Shown in pieces: positions 38,181-47,708 of a DNA stretch of 64,000 bases. The notes under the pieces were generated by a model. That model was not told where the DNA came from and ran no database searches. It worked only from the letters and a program-made list of their open reading frames with translations. Both the position numbers and the translations under genes were made by a program. The stretch's first letter is position 1. The number at the start of each line of letters is the position of its first letter. The stretch is from Mastigocoleus sp. MO_188.B34 (lineage in GTDB: Bacteria > Cyanobacteriota > Cyanobacteriia > Cyanobacteriales > Nostocaceae). The DNA lies in NCBI RefSeq assembly GCF_030065675.1, contig NZ_JASJDK010000019.1:1-64000 (forward strand), given 5' to 3'.

Positions 38181-39797
38181 TCACTCTAACCATTTACTTT
38201 CATTAAGTATTTTTTCTATAGCTTTAGCAAACTCCTCACCTTTCAGATTAGATAATTGCGAAAATCTATTAAGTTCCTTCAAGAGTACAAACTGCAACTC
38301 CGCAAAATTGCCTCGAATTTTTTGAAAGTCTGGGTCTTTCCCAGCCCACTTCCAAAAATTATTTTCAGTATTTCTTACCAAAGCATAAACAAGATAAGTT
38401 TGAGCTATTTTCTTGATGGAATCGCCTCCATAACCTTGAGTAAAAGTAATTGCATACCAAGTTGCCATACTGTAAATAAATGGCCCATTCATTTCTAGAG
38501 TCGCATCCCAATTTTTCTCAAGATACTCAATTTCATCTTTAGCCTCTTGAATTTGAACTAGATCCCCTACAAGTAATTGAGATATTGCTTTACGAATTCT
38601 GATTCTGCGAATTGACTCTTTATCTGTACATTTTTTTAATGCACTTTCATATTCCAAAATAGCTTTTCTTTGTAAATTTCTCCCATCACTAACATACCCT
38701 TTAATCTTCCCATCTTTAATGTTGCTAATTTGGCGTCCTTTAGTACTATAAATATCGGCAAGATTTTCATGAGGTTGATACCAGTTAGGGCATAATTTAA
38801 TTGCTGCTTGGAAATCTTCGGTTGCTAGCTTATAAAAAAAGAAACCGTGAGTCGGAGCACTAGCATAATAAAGAACGCCAAAAAAATGATGAATTTGAGC
38901 TTGGTAGCGCGTGCGTTTTTTACCAAAGTAAAATTGGTGGGGTACTGCTGCAACCATTTCTCGTCGCGATAGTTCTATTGCTAACCACCGAGTAGCAGGT
39001 TTTAAAAGTAATCGGTAACGTTCTTTCAGGGATGGTAATGCATCACTGCTTTCCTCTTCTCCTTCTTCTTCTTCGCCTTCTTCTGCTTCTAATTTTTGCT
39101 CCTGGTTGTTTTCTAGGTTTAGGGGTGATTCCCAGACAGTATAAAGTTTAGAGGCTAGGTGACCTTCAATATCTGTAATTTCAAAAGTAATACCAATTTT
39201 TTCATTATTATTTCCTCGATTCTGGAGGATACTAGTAACTTTTGTCCCATAGGTTGGGAAAATTACATTTAATAGTTGTACTACTGGATCGATTTGATCC
39301 GGTGTGAATTCATTGAGGGAGTCAACTAAATTTGCTAATCTTTTGTCTGGGGTAGCTCTTGGCAATACTAACCTATCATTGGGGCGGTAGTTTTTCGGAG
39401 CAACTTTATCAACATGTTCTCTGAGTTTATTGTGAACGCCTCTCATTTCCCGCAGCAATCTTTCTCGAGCTAATTGACTCAATCCAGGTAGTACACTATT
39501 AAGTTCTTCATTTCCAGAAGCATTTTTAAAGTTATCAACTATTAATTGTGAATAACGATTCCAAATTAAAAATAAAATTCGTTGAATAATAATAGAAATT
39601 AGTAGAATTAGGGCAACTTTACCCAAAAAGAAAAGAATAGTAGTAATACTTTTTTCTAAACTTTCTAGATTTCTTACTAAATCTGTAAATGGAGTATTGA
39701 TATCTGTTTTGAACGCTCTATAACTAGTTTCTTGGGAAGAAAATAGCCCAAATATGAATACAAATAAGATAACAAGTAGTAAAATCCGCTTATTCAT
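38181..39797 (-). CDS. Hypothetical membrane protein with TPR-like repeats
   Basis: A 538-aa protein with an N-terminal signal-anchor (residues 4-22) and a second membrane helix (about 53-80). A soluble region follows, including an acidic low-complexity tract (EAEEGEEEEGEEESSD, near 245). From about residue 310, segments such as FFYKLATEDFQAAIKLCPNW, YQPHENLADIYSTKGRQI and AILEYESALKK look like TPR helices. I do not recognise a specific family. It forms an apparent operon with the 76-aa gene downstream. Confidence 0.7.
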   Translation of the reverse strand: MNKRILLLVILFVFIFGLFSSQETSYRAFKTDINTPFTDLVRNLESLEKSITTILFFLGKVALILLISIIIQRILFLIWNRYSQLIVDNFKNASGNEELNSVLPGLSQLARERLLREMRGVHNKLREHVDKVAPKNYRPNDRLVLPRATPDKRLANLVDSLNEFTPDQIDPVVQLLNVIFPTYGTKVTSILQNRGNNNEKIGITFEITDIEGHLASKLYTVWESPLNLENNQEQKLEAEEGEEEEGEEESSDALPSLKERYRLLLKPATRWLAIELSRREMVAAVPHQFYFGKKRTRYQAQIHHFFGVLYYASAPTHGFFFYKLATEDFQAAIKLCPNWYQPHENLADIYSTKGRQISNIKDGKIKGYVSDGRNLQRKAILEYESALKKCTDKESIRRIRIRKAISQLLVGDLVQIQEAKDEIEYLEKNWDATLEMNGPFIYSMATWYAITFTQGYGGDSIKKIAQTYLVYALVRNTENNFWKWAGKDPDFQKIRGNFAELQFVLLKELNRFSQLSNLKGEEFAKAIEKILNESKWLE

Positions 39798-40019
39798 TGG
39801 TTTGCTCTTTGTTATTTTGGTACTTGTCAGAATTTACAAATCAATTTGTTATCTCAAATTGTAAGAGCTAATTCATCAAGCAGATATTAAGAAGGCTGTA
39901 TCTAAGTCTGAAATGTATACGCACTCATGATTCATCAATTTTTTATTCATCAATTTTTCGTTCTGATCAAAAATAGTTTTATAAACTCGCTGAATGAGTT
40001 ATACGAACCTTGAAAAAAT

Positions 40020-40046
40020 CAAAAAAAAATAGAGCGTTGTACGCTC
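40020..40046 (-). terminator. Rho-independent terminator of the DUF3153 gene
   Basis: On the minus strand GAGCG-TACAA-CGCTC (40046-40032) is followed by TA and nine T residues. It lies about 65 bp after the stop codon of the lipoprotein gene. Textbook structure. Nothing else is seen in 39798-40111. Confidence 0.85.
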
Positions 40047-40111
40047 ATTAACAGTAAAAGACAATCGAAAATATTTAATTTTATCTTCCCAAAATGTAAC
40101 TTTATTAATTT

Positions 40112-40954
40112 TCATTCAGTCGCTGTTGTCTGAGATAGATCCATTGCAGGAAGTGGAATAACAGTATATCTCAGGAAAATTCCACCCCAGATAAATAAAA
40201 CTATCAACAATGTACCAATAGCAAAAGGATTAGGAAGCCAGAATACAACCTCGACATGGTTAAGTTTGCCAGATTTTAGTTGCCAAACAAGTTTATCTCC
40301 TTGTTTTTCTGCTGGAAGTGCATTTTCAGATTTCTCTATGTTCTTAGCACCCCAGGGTGTATTGAGAGCAAATTCCAAATCGAGAATTGAATCAGTATTA
40401 ACTAAGGAATTACCCTTGGTTGAAATTAAGCCCAAAGAACGCAAATCCAAATTATAAATTAAGCGTTCGCGATTAAAGAAAATAAAGTTATTATCTGATA
40501 CTACTAAGTTTGATTCGATTTGATTGAATTCTGAATTAGCTTGATTCTCTTTTGACTTGACCTTAGATTTAGAATTCTTCTTAGGAGTTGGGTGGAAAAA
40601 TTTATTGAATTTCTCCTGCAACTCGTGTCCGCTACTAAAAGGTATGGTGACAATTAGTTCTTTTTGTGAAACTCGTTTGGTTTTTCCACCTACCTGACGA
40701 GCACTACTTTGAATATCATCTAACCAATCATAAACTGACTCGCCGCTAAAGCTGGTTAATCTGTCCCCTAATTGGATTTTTTGCACTAACTCACCACTAT
40801 TAGCGTTATGAAAGGTTGTGCCAACATCATATTCTACACAACCCGATAGTAGTAGGGCTATTGCTACAATGCAAATTACACGACGCATTCGCCACAAAAG
40901 CTTTCCTATAAATGACAATGTGGTGAATGAATTTTTTTTGCTTAGTCTTGACAT
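40112..40954 (-). CDS. DUF3153 lipoprotein
   Basis: A 280-aa protein with a lipobox (ALLLSGC) after the hydrophobic segment RRVICIVAIALLLSG, and a C-terminal membrane helix (IGTLLIVLFIWGGIFLRY). The early lumenal part VEYDVGTTFHNANSGELVQK and the region NTPWGAKN resemble the cyanobacterial DUF3153 family. A second in-frame ATG at 40888 would put the start directly before the signal sequence and may be the true one. The upstream TPR-type gene is 49 bp away and probably cotranscribed. Function unknown. Confidence 0.8.
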   Translation of the reverse strand: MSRLSKKNSFTTLSFIGKLLWRMRRVICIVAIALLLSGCVEYDVGTTFHNANSGELVQKIQLGDRLTSFSGESVYDWLDDIQSSARQVGGKTKRVSQKELIVTIPFSSGHELQEKFNKFFHPTPKKNSKSKVKSKENQANSEFNQIESNLVVSDNNFIFFNRERLIYNLDLRSLGLISTKGNSLVNTDSILDLEFALNTPWGAKNIEKSENALPAEKQGDKLVWQLKSGKLNHVEVVFWLPNPFAIGTLLIVLFIWGGIFLRYTVIPLPAMDLSQTTATE

Positions 40955-41003
40955 AAGCTTAATTGTGAAAAACAGAAAATATTTTTACTTAACTTTTGCA
41001 GCT

Positions 41004-41525
41004 TCAAATACTAAACCATACTAGGCTAACCACAGTTAAAGCAATAGCAAGTAATGCAATCGTAATAAAACGATTATCCTTAGTATTTACTTGAGTTAAG
41101 TCAACTAATTCTGGCTCAGGTTTTTTACGTTGTCCAGAAGATTTTTTGGGAGCAACTGAAAGACGAATTTTTGATTCATTATCAGGTATATCTGTAAAAT
41201 CTGGAATTTTCGTCATCCATTCTTCGGGGCGTTTGAGTTTGGGTGCTTGAAGAATATATTGTAAACGCTTGGCTTCCTTACTAGTTTCTGGATAAGGATG
41301 ACGTTTTAGTCGTTCGCACAACGTGATCGCATCTTCAGTAAGTCCTGCAGCTTCGTAGGCGGTCGCCAACCAAATTTCTACTTCACCTGCAAACCGGCTA
41401 TTGCGAGCTAATAACGCGGAAGATTTTTCCAGATTTTCCACGGCTTCTCGATATTTACCATTTTCGAAGGCTGCTTTGCCAGTTTTATACCTAGCTTTGG
41501 CAAGTTCTAAACTTTCTGAAGTCAC
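41004..41525 (-). CDS. Tail-anchored TPR-like protein
   Basis: A 173-aa protein. Residues 5-85 hold two TPR-like helix pairs (ARYKTGKAAFENGKYREAVE and AGEVEIWLATAYEAAGLTED). A basic linker (SVAPKKSSGQRKKPEPE) leads to a single C-terminal membrane helix (ITIALLAIALTVVSLVWFSI), so the TPR part should face the cytosol. Conserved in cyanobacteria as far as I recall, with unknown function. It is followed by the DUF3153 gene. Confidence 0.75.
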   Translation of the reverse strand: MTSESLELAKARYKTGKAAFENGKYREAVENLEKSSALLARNSRFAGEVEIWLATAYEAAGLTEDAITLCERLKRHPYPETSKEAKRLQYILQAPKLKRPEEWMTKIPDFTDIPDNESKIRLSVAPKKSSGQRKKPEPELVDLTQVNTKDNRFITIALLAIALTVVSLVWFSI

Positions 41526-41579
41526 TTTTATTACGCAAACCGCACACTGCTGTTTTTATTTTCTCATTTCTTATTGAAT

Positions 41580-41603
41580 GGGGAACAGGGAACAGGGAAC
41601 AGG
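41580..41603. repeat. Heptamer repeat (GGGAACA)n
   Basis: About three and a half copies of a 7-bp unit just upstream of the TPR-type gene. STRR class. Confidence 0.75.
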
Positions 41604-41655
41604 AAATAACTTATTAAGTTTTAATTATCACTCCCATTCAAGTCCTAATCCCAAT

Positions 41656-41710
41656 CCCCATATGCCTAACGCCACGCTATGCTAACGCCGTTAGGCGCGG
41701 GCTCACCCCA
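41656..41710 (+). repeat. 50-bp palindromic repeat, copy at argB 3' side
   Basis: A module running from TATGCCTAACGCCACGC through CTATGCTAACGCCGTTAGGC to GCGGGCTCACCCCA. An almost identical copy in the same orientation lies at 42808-42860, so the pair brackets argB. The internal AACGCCGTTAGGC part can fold. Confidence 0.85.
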
Positions 41711-41735
41711 ATCCCCAATCCCTAATCCCCAACCT

Positions 41736-42632
41736 CTAAAAATCAAGTTGAGAACTAAGAATCATTGTCCCAATACCACCATCGGTAAAGATTTCCAATA
41801 ACAAAGCATGGGGTATTCGACCATCAATAATATGGGATGCACGGACACCTTGAGCGAGCGATCGCACGCAACAATTCACCTTAGGAATCATTCCACCGGC
41901 GACTACACCCGTTTTAATTAAATTACGAGCTTCTTGAATATCTATTTTAGGAATAAGAGTTGAAGGGTCTTTATAATCTTTTAAAATTCCTGCTGTATCA
42001 GTTAACAAAATTAATTTTTCTGCATTGAGGGCTGCAGCGATTTCTCCTGCAACAGTATCAGCGTTAATATTATAAGCCTGACCATTTGCATCTGCTGCGA
42101 CGCTAGAAACAACCGGGATATAACCATTTCCAACTAATGTGTCAAGAACTTTGATATTTACGCTGCTGACTTCTCCCACAAAACCAATACCTTCTTGACC
42201 TTGGGGACGAGCAGTAATTAAATTACCGTCTTTACCACAGAGTCCGACCGCAGACCCACCAGCTTGATTAATTAGTGAGACTATTTCTTTATTAACGCGA
42301 CCAACTAAGACCATTTCCACCACATCCATTGTGGGAGCATCGGTTACGCGCAAACCATCTTTAAACAAAGGCTCAATGCCAATTTTACCCAGCCAATTGT
42401 TAATTTCAGGACCGCCCCCGTGGACTACAATTGGTCGTAAGCCAACACAGGAAAGAAAAACAATATCACGGATAACTTTATCTTTGAGATTGCTATCTTT
42501 CATCGCTGCACCACCGTATTTGACTACAACGGTACGACCGGCGAATTGTTGAATATAAGGTAATGCTTCGCTCAGAACCCTTACGCGAGTTGCAGCGTCT
42601 TCTTGAATAAATTCGGAATCGTTAACAATCAT
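41736..42632 (-). CDS. argB: Acetylglutamate kinase
   Basis: A 298-aa enzyme of the amino-acid kinase fold that phosphorylates N-acetylglutamate, the controlled step of arginine synthesis. Signatures: [12 protein letters not shown] at the N-terminus, [39 protein letters not shown] and [11 protein letters not shown]. In cyanobacteria it is activated by PII (GlnB); the N-terminal helix and C-terminal region required for arginine inhibition appear present. I set the start at the ATG at 42632 ([12 protein letters not shown]) to match the family; an upstream frame extension to 42686 would add 18 unrelated residues. Arginine made here also feeds SpeA, cyanophycin and the NOS encoded in this window. 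Confidence 0.96.
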   Translation of the reverse strand: MIVNDSEFIQEDAATRVRVLSEALPYIQQFAGRTVVVKYGGAAMKDSNLKDKVIRDIVFLSCVGLRPIVVHGGGPEINNWLGKIGIEPLFKDGLRVTDAPTMDVVEMVLVGRVNKEIVSLINQAGGSAVGLCGKDGNLITARPQGQEGIGFVGEVSSVNIKVLDTLVGNGYIPVVSSVAADANGQAYNINADTVAGEIAAALNAEKLILLTDTAGILKDYKDPSTLIPKIDIQEARNLIKTGVVAGGMIPKVNCCVRSLAQGVRASHIIDGRIPHALLLEIFTDGGIGTMILSSQLDF

Positions 42633-42807
42633 GAGGAGAAGGTAGAAATTTTGAGTGTAAGTTTTTGTAATTGATGATTCTCTCAATAATGTCTCACACC
42701 TTGGGGCCAGTAATATGAGTCAAAAGTCAAATTCACAGTAGCAGTTCTGTCTCCAATCACCAATCCCCATATGCCGCTTGCGGCGTGCTATCAGCAATCC
42801 CTAGTCA

Positions 42808-42860
42808 CCATATGGCTAACGCCACGCTATGCTAACGCCGTTAGGCGCGGGCTCACCCCA
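42808..42860 (+). repeat. 50-bp palindromic repeat, copy at argB 5' side
   Basis: Matches the module at 41656-41710 with at most one or two changes in about 50 bp. It is embedded in low-complexity filler of the type CCAATCCCTAGTCGCCAATC (42720-42915), which ends next to the stop of aroK. Confidence 0.85.
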
Positions 42861-42920
42861 GTCACCAATCCCTCCCTAGTCGCCAATCCCTAGTCGCCAA
42901 TCCCCAGTCGCCAATCCCTA

Positions 42921-43472
42921 CTACCCATCCGCAGAAACAGGATTTTTGAGAACGCTGGGAATTTGCTCTAATATCCTAGTCGTAATTTGTTCTGGTGTTT
43001 CCCCTTCAGTCAACTTAATTCGTAAATCTGCTTCAGCATACAATTTTTGTCGTTGTTCGAGAATACTCTGCAGTTTACCTTTGGGATCTGGATCTTGTAA
43101 CAAAGGTCGAGTCTTATCTTCCGCAAGACGGTTGTAAAGTAATTCTACTGGTGCATCTAACCATACAATCAAACCGTGGTGTAGATAACTCCAGTTTTTT
43201 TGATTCAGTACAATACCTCCACCTGTTGCAATACTTAATCTGGTGTGAGCACAAATGTGAGACAGTACTTCAGTTTCTAATTGTCGAAAAGTTGCTTCTC
43301 CTGATTCCGCAAATATTTCATTAATCGTACATCCCGCAGCTTGAACTATCACTTCGTCAGTATCTACAAAGCTATATCCCAGTTCAAGAGCCAACAAGCG
43401 ACCTATAGTAGTCTTACCAGCACCCATCATGCCAATCAGGTACAAGTTAATTCCTTGTAATAAATTATTCAC
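42921..43472 (-). CDS. aroK: Shikimate kinase
   Basis: A 183-aa P-loop kinase of aromatic amino-acid synthesis (shikimate to shikimate 3-phosphate). Visible are the Walker A GMMGAGKTTIGRLLA (residues 14-28), the substrate motif FVDTDEVIVQAAG, the GGG loop IATGGGIVL and the lid arginine in EDKTRPLL. Complete. It precedes argB on the same strand with a 288-bp gap filled by repeats. Confidence 0.95.
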   Translation of the reverse strand: MNNLLQGINLYLIGMMGAGKTTIGRLLALELGYSFVDTDEVIVQAAGCTINEIFAESGEATFRQLETEVLSHICAHTRLSIATGGGIVLNQKNWSYLHHGLIVWLDAPVELLYNRLAEDKTRPLLQDPDPKGKLQSILEQRQKLYAEADLRIKLTEGETPEQITTRILEQIPSVLKNPVSADG

Positions 43473-43596
43473 AAGTAACTGCGCTCCGCTTCAGAATTAA
43501 GATTGCATGTTAAAAGCTTTACCACCTTAATCTCTAAATGTACCAGAAAGCGGGAAGATAACTAGAATTCAGTATAAGATTTATTTTGCGCTTATT

Positions 43597-45225
43597 TCAT
43601 TTCAGATATCTGCTTTTAAGGGCTTCCTCACGAATATAGTTTTTTAATTGAGTTTCAAAAATTGTTTGGTTAATTAAAGATAGACCGCTATTATGACGCA
43701 TTAATCTGAAGTTTTCCTCAATTAATCTTTCACCGATATACTCTATGATCACCGGTGCTATATAAAAATTAGACTCTTTTCTGATAATTAAAGAACGTCT
43801 TTGCAGGGAATCAATTGCTTCTAAAATTACTCTTTGGGAAACCCTAAGTAAAATTTCTTTTTGTAATTTACGCACGGAAACAAAATCTTGATTCAGTGCT
43901 AACCAATACATAATTTGCTTTTCTAAGGTTGATAAACGATTAAATTGTTGATCTAATACTGCCCGAATATCACCAAAAACTACGGTTCCTTGTTCGAGAA
44001 ATTCATATATGTTCCCGTTAAATAATTCTTGAATAGCTGTTGACACCAGTTTTAAAAATAAAGGATTGCCTGCATAACAATCAATTAACAGCTTAATTTC
44101 ATCATTTTTTATTTTTTTGAATCCCTTAGATTTGAGTATCTCACCACTTTCTTTATAATTTAACCCATCTAATTTTAAGCAACGGACTGGTAATGTTTGT
44201 CCGGCTAAAACCACAATTTCTTGTGGTTTTTCACGACTTGTTAATAACAAGCTACTTTGATGTTGAGAATCTCCCAAACGTCTGATCAATTCTCCATAAC
44301 CTTCATAACCAGGACGATAACAAATTTGAGCAGTATTATAACCAATGCTATTTATCTCATCCAAAATATCGGTTGTTAAATTAGAATAATCTACTTCTCC
44401 CAAACAACCATTACATAAAATTGAGTCTAAAGCATCTAAAACAATTAAACAGCGAGACGAACGCAGACAGTCAATTAATAACGAAATATTATTATCGATG
44501 TTATCAGAAATCATCCCTTCATAATCTGGAGATATTATTTTTAATATCTGCTTTAAAAGTACATCTACCGATGGTGATAAATGGAGCGATCGCCAAATTA
44601 CATAATCAAAATTTTCTTGTGATATTTGCTCTGCAAGCTTGACAGAAAGGGCTGTTTTGCCAATTCCTCCAATTCCCAAGAGTAAAACTAAACGACAATT
44701 ATCTTGGATAATCCATTCTTTAACTTGGGCTAAATCTTCATCTCTACCGCAAAAACTACTAACATCAATCGCCTCTCCCCAATCTAGTTTTGCAGCAGAT
44801 TCTATACTAACAAAATCAGCTTTTTCTTTACCTTGATAGGCTGTAACTCCATTAATTCTATTCACTCCATTGATAGATATGCGATTTTTTTTATAACCAG
44901 CTTTTTCTAATAAAGGAGTTACACGACTCCAATTTTTTACTTTTACTGAGTATCCCATTTGCTTACACAGCATCTCTTCTATATATTTATATAAACCATT
45001 AGATAGATATACTCTTACAGTGCTGCTACTATTACTGTTGTAAACAGTTTTGGCTATCTCTGCGGGACTAAAAGCGCAAAGTAAACCTCTCAAAAACTTT
45101 TTTTCTACAGGAGTTAGAGCTTTTCCTTTTGCCGATGCTAAATCCACATATAACTTTTCTAACTCCCAATTATTTTTAGCTTCTATAAATTCTTCTTCAA
45201 AGTTATTTTTGTCTGGTGCTTTCAT
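43597..45225 (-). CDS. STAND NTPase (NB-ARC type) with vMAP-like N-terminus
   Basis: A 542-aa signal-transducing NTPase. Residues 20-113 (KALTPVEKKFLRGLLCAFSP, AEIAKTVYNSNSSSTVRVYL) resemble the helical N-terminal domain of cyanobacterial vWA-MoxR-associated NB-ARC proteins. The NTPase has SSFCGRDEDLAQVKEWI, Walker A GIGGIGKT (184-191), Walker B LIVLDALD (260-267) and LLLTSREKP. The rest, to about 540, is helical and winged-helix-like (FNRLSTLEKQIMYWLALNQD). The WD40 or TPR sensor array that usually follows in this class is absent, so the protein is either a short form or truncated. Such proteins act in signalling and some in phage defence. Role here unknown. Confidence 0.85.
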   Translation of the reverse strand: MKAPDKNNFEEEFIEAKNNWELEKLYVDLASAKGKALTPVEKKFLRGLLCAFSPAEIAKTVYNSNSSSTVRVYLSNGLYKYIEEMLCKQMGYSVKVKNWSRVTPLLEKAGYKKNRISINGVNRINGVTAYQGKEKADFVSIESAAKLDWGEAIDVSSFCGRDEDLAQVKEWIIQDNCRLVLLLGIGGIGKTALSVKLAEQISQENFDYVIWRSLHLSPSVDVLLKQILKIISPDYEGMISDNIDNNISLLIDCLRSSRCLIVLDALDSILCNGCLGEVDYSNLTTDILDEINSIGYNTAQICYRPGYEGYGELIRRLGDSQHQSSLLLTSREKPQEIVVLAGQTLPVRCLKLDGLNYKESGEILKSKGFKKIKNDEIKLLIDCYAGNPLFLKLVSTAIQELFNGNIYEFLEQGTVVFGDIRAVLDQQFNRLSTLEKQIMYWLALNQDFVSVRKLQKEILLRVSQRVILEAIDSLQRRSLIIRKESNFYIAPVIIEYIGERLIEENFRLMRHNSGLSLINQTIFETQLKNYIREEALKSRYLK

Positions 45226-45698
45226 GCGGATTCTTTTTTAAATTAACTAAAGAGTACTATCTTAACGATGTTTTCATTAAGTAGCTACAAGTCAATAAAT
45301 GGAACAATAAATGATGGATAACGTATTTAATAACGTCTGTTATGTAATATGTAAGTCGTTTATTCCAGATGTTAATACTTGACTGTAATTAAAATAAATT
45401 ATTTGAAACTTTATCAAGTTCCGACAAGTCAATATAAATAAACTAACACTAAACTCTAGTAGCGTAATTTTAACTATAAATAATATAGTTTTTGATCGCT
45501 ACAGTATTACTAGTTACCAAGTTACTCGATCTAATATAAAAAAAACAATAATTTGTTTAATAAACAACTGTAAAAATGACTAATTATGAAATATTCAATC
45601 AAAAGCGTTGCGAATTTCACGGTTATTACATAACCGAGTATGCATATCGTATTTAAGACAGTCCGAATAAAAAAATGTGGTGTTGAGAGGTTTTTACC
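45226..45698. other. Divergent intergenic region
   Basis: AT-rich; promoter region of the STAND gene and of the 61-aa gene. No ORF or clear repeat. Confidence 0.6.
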
Positions 45699-45884
45699 AT
45701 GACACGAATTCGTGACGTTGTACAACAAGCCATAGCAAAAGGTTGTTTAACGCTCGAAGCAGAAAATAAATTGCGCGAGTTACTAACTCAAAAGTACGAT
45801 CTAGAAGACCTGAATGCCTTTATGTCTCTCCAAGAAGCGGCAATGGCAGGCAGAGTCAAGCAAGAATCACGCGTTCGTAGGTAG
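45699..45884 (+). CDS. Small conserved cyanobacterial protein
   Basis: A 61-aa charged, helical protein (MTRIRDVVQQAIAKGCLTLE; YDLEDLNAFMSLQEAAMAGR). GAGAGG lies 8 bases before the ATG. I recall near-identical short proteins in Nostoc-type genomes, without assigned function. The last codons and the stop coincide with a fragment CGTAGGTAGCACAGCTA that resembles the G+C-rich repeat at 19388, so the C-terminus may have been altered by a repeat insertion. Confidence 0.75.
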   Translation: MTRIRDVVQQAIAKGCLTLEAENKLRELLTQKYDLEDLNAFMSLQEAAMAGRVKQESRVRR

Positions 45885-45918
45885 CACAGCTAAAGTTTTC
45901 CTATCAGCTAATATTTTT

Positions 45919-46701
45919 CTATTTCTGAGGTCGTTTATCCTTAACCTCAAAATCATCATCTTCTAAAAAATCCCACTCATCGTCGTAATCTTCTTCTTGG
46001 TTTTTTGCTTCATCAAATTGCTCTGCGCTGGATGATTTGTAAGGAGAAGTAATCACACGATAATCAGCATCATAAATTGACTCTGCTCTCCCTACACCCG
46101 AGTTTTTTTCTTCGCGTGAGTTATACGAATAGCCAGAATCAAAATCAGAATCAGAATCAAAATCATCATCATTACTTCTACTTCTTGTTGTTTGATTATT
46201 CCGCGAAGTATTCGTATCCCTTACTTTTGTGTCTTGGTAGTAAGCTGACGTTTCTTCCCTTTCATCTTCAAAATCCCAATCATCTACTTCCCCTGCATTT
46301 TCCCAACTGTCATAACTGTCATATTGTCGAGTTTGATTTCTATTTGTATCTCTAGGTGGTGAAGTACTATTATCCTCAGACCTTGATTCTGCTGCCGTAG
46401 AGTAACGTTGGGAATAACCGCGAGTTGAAGTTTTTGTTTGGCGATCGCGGCGATTACTAAAAGATTTAAAGGTGTCTTGGGGTTGGCGAATATTTGGTAA
46501 TTTTAGCAAACTAGCAATAAGCTCATAGGCGATAGCACCAGCAATAATGCTGATTAATATCCATATCGATAAGGGAAGTGCTTGAGTTTGTACACCCAAA
46601 AACACTAGTGGGAGTGGTGGGACGACTGACAAGTTTTGCGCTATAAATAACGTTAGTCCTCCCAGTACCACTACCAAAAAAATCCAGCGATTTACAGACA
46701 T
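45919..46701 (-). CDS. LapA-domain membrane protein with long acidic tail
   Basis: A 260-aa protein. The first 70 residues form two membrane helices (RWIFLVVVLGGLTLFIAQNL and LSIWILISIIAGAIAYELIA) around a short loop, as in LapA/DUF1049 proteins. The remaining 190 residues are low-complexity and charged, rich in Asp, Ser, Arg, Asn and Tyr (DFDSDSDFDSGYSYNSREE), ending in a very acidic cluster (DEEWDFLEDDDFEV-like). The tail is probably disordered and cytosolic. It is a longer relative of the protein at 35233-35604. Confidence 0.75.
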   Translation of the reverse strand: MSVNRWIFLVVVLGGLTLFIAQNLSVVPPLPLVFLGVQTQALPLSIWILISIIAGAIAYELIASLLKLPNIRQPQDTFKSFSNRRDRQTKTSTRGYSQRYSTAAESRSEDNSTSPPRDTNRNQTRQYDSYDSWENAGEVDDWDFEDEREETSAYYQDTKVRDTNTSRNNQTTRSRSNDDDFDSDSDFDSGYSYNSREEKNSGVGRAESIYDADYRVITSPYKSSSAEQFDEAKNQEEDYDDEWDFLEDDDFEVKDKRPQK

Positions 46702-46915
46702 AGCAATTTAAAGAGGGATTTATAACAGAAGTCAGCATACACGCGATTATATGTCCCGTTCGACACATCGTACGCGCTCAAAAATTACATAATTTAAAGC
46801 TATAAGTACTTTATTTGACTTTGATGCTAACGCGTCTGCAGGAGATCCGGAATATTAAACTAATTATTCCTATATTTTTATCTTAGATCTTTGATTTCGA
46901 TATGAGTTAGGGACA

Positions 46916-47000
46916 GGGAATCGGTAATTGGTATACGCCCGCACTGCTAACGCAGTGTTAGCAAGGCGTGACGCGTAAGCGTCATATGGTAATTGGTAAT
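46916..47000. repeat. Palindromic module inserted in heptamer repeats
   Basis: GGTAATTGG units surround a module that begins TATACGCCCGCACTGC, contains GCTAACGCAGTGTTAGC and GACGCGTAAGCGTC hairpins, and ends CATATGG. The same TATACGCCCGC entry and CATATGG exit occur at 53700-53870. No gene is seen in 46702-47069. Confidence 0.75.
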
Positions 47001-47069
47001 TGGATAGCAAACTTGCGTTTTGCGGGTTGGTCGCGCTGTTCCCCGTTCCCTGTTCCCTATTCGCTCACT

Positions 47070-47708
47070 TTAAATATTACGACCTTGCCATCTTTGAATT
47101 GGAATACAATCAATATCAAGTTGATCTAAGCTTCGAGCTACAACAAAATCAACTAAGTCTTCAATGGTCTGCGGTTTATGATACCAAGCAGGAATTGCAG
47201 GAACGATTCTTACTCCAGCTTCTGCCAACATGGTCAAATTACGCAAATGAATTAAGCTAAACGGAGTTTCTCGCGGAACAACAATTAGTTTACGTCCTTC
47301 TTTAATTTGTACATCTGCAGACCGCTCCAGCAGATCGGAACTAAGACCATTGGCAAGTTTTGCTACGGTACTCATACTGCATGGCATAATAACCATTCCT
47401 AAAGTCCGGAAAGAACCACTGGCGATATTGGCTCCCACATCACCCCAAGGATGACAGCGTAACTTACCTGAGGTTTCTACTCCTGCTTGCTCTCGCCAAA
47501 ATTGCTCTTGTGCAACAGGTTCAACCGGCATTCGGGTACTTTGTTCCGATTGCCAAACCATATAACTAGATTTGGATGCAACTAATTCAATCTCGTAATC
47601 AGCTTCTAATAAAAATTTGAGGGCGCGTACTGCATAAATCAATCCAGATGCACCGGATACACCAACAATCAGGGGTTTGTTATTTGAGAGTTTATTATTG
47701 TTTGACAC
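47070..47708 (-). CDS. ubiX: Flavin prenyltransferase UbiX
   Basis: A 212-aa flavoprotein that prenylates FMN to supply the cofactor of UbiD-type decarboxylases. Signatures are VGVSGASGLIYAVRALKFL (nucleotide-binding), MVIMPCSMSTVAKLANGLSS and LIVVPRETPFSLIHLRNLTM followed by PAIPAWYHKP. In cyanobacteria this serves plastoquinone-type quinone synthesis. It lies 478 bp downstream of the RNB-family gene on the same strand. Confidence 0.94.
   Translation of the reverse strand: MSNNNKLSNNKPLIVGVSGASGLIYAVRALKFLLEADYEIELVASKSSYMVWQSEQSTRMPVEPVAQEQFWREQAGVETSGKLRCHPWGDVGANIASGSFRTLGMVIMPCSMSTVAKLANGLSSDLLERSADVQIKEGRKLIVVPRETPFSLIHLRNLTMLAEAGVRIVPAIPAWYHKPQTIEDLVDFVVARSLDQLDIDCIPIQRWQGRNI

Noticed and set aside
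46077-46355. Plus-strand 92-codon frame with NQNQNQNQ and HHH runs
   Set aside because: It is the complement of the Asp/Ser-rich tail of the LapA-type protein.
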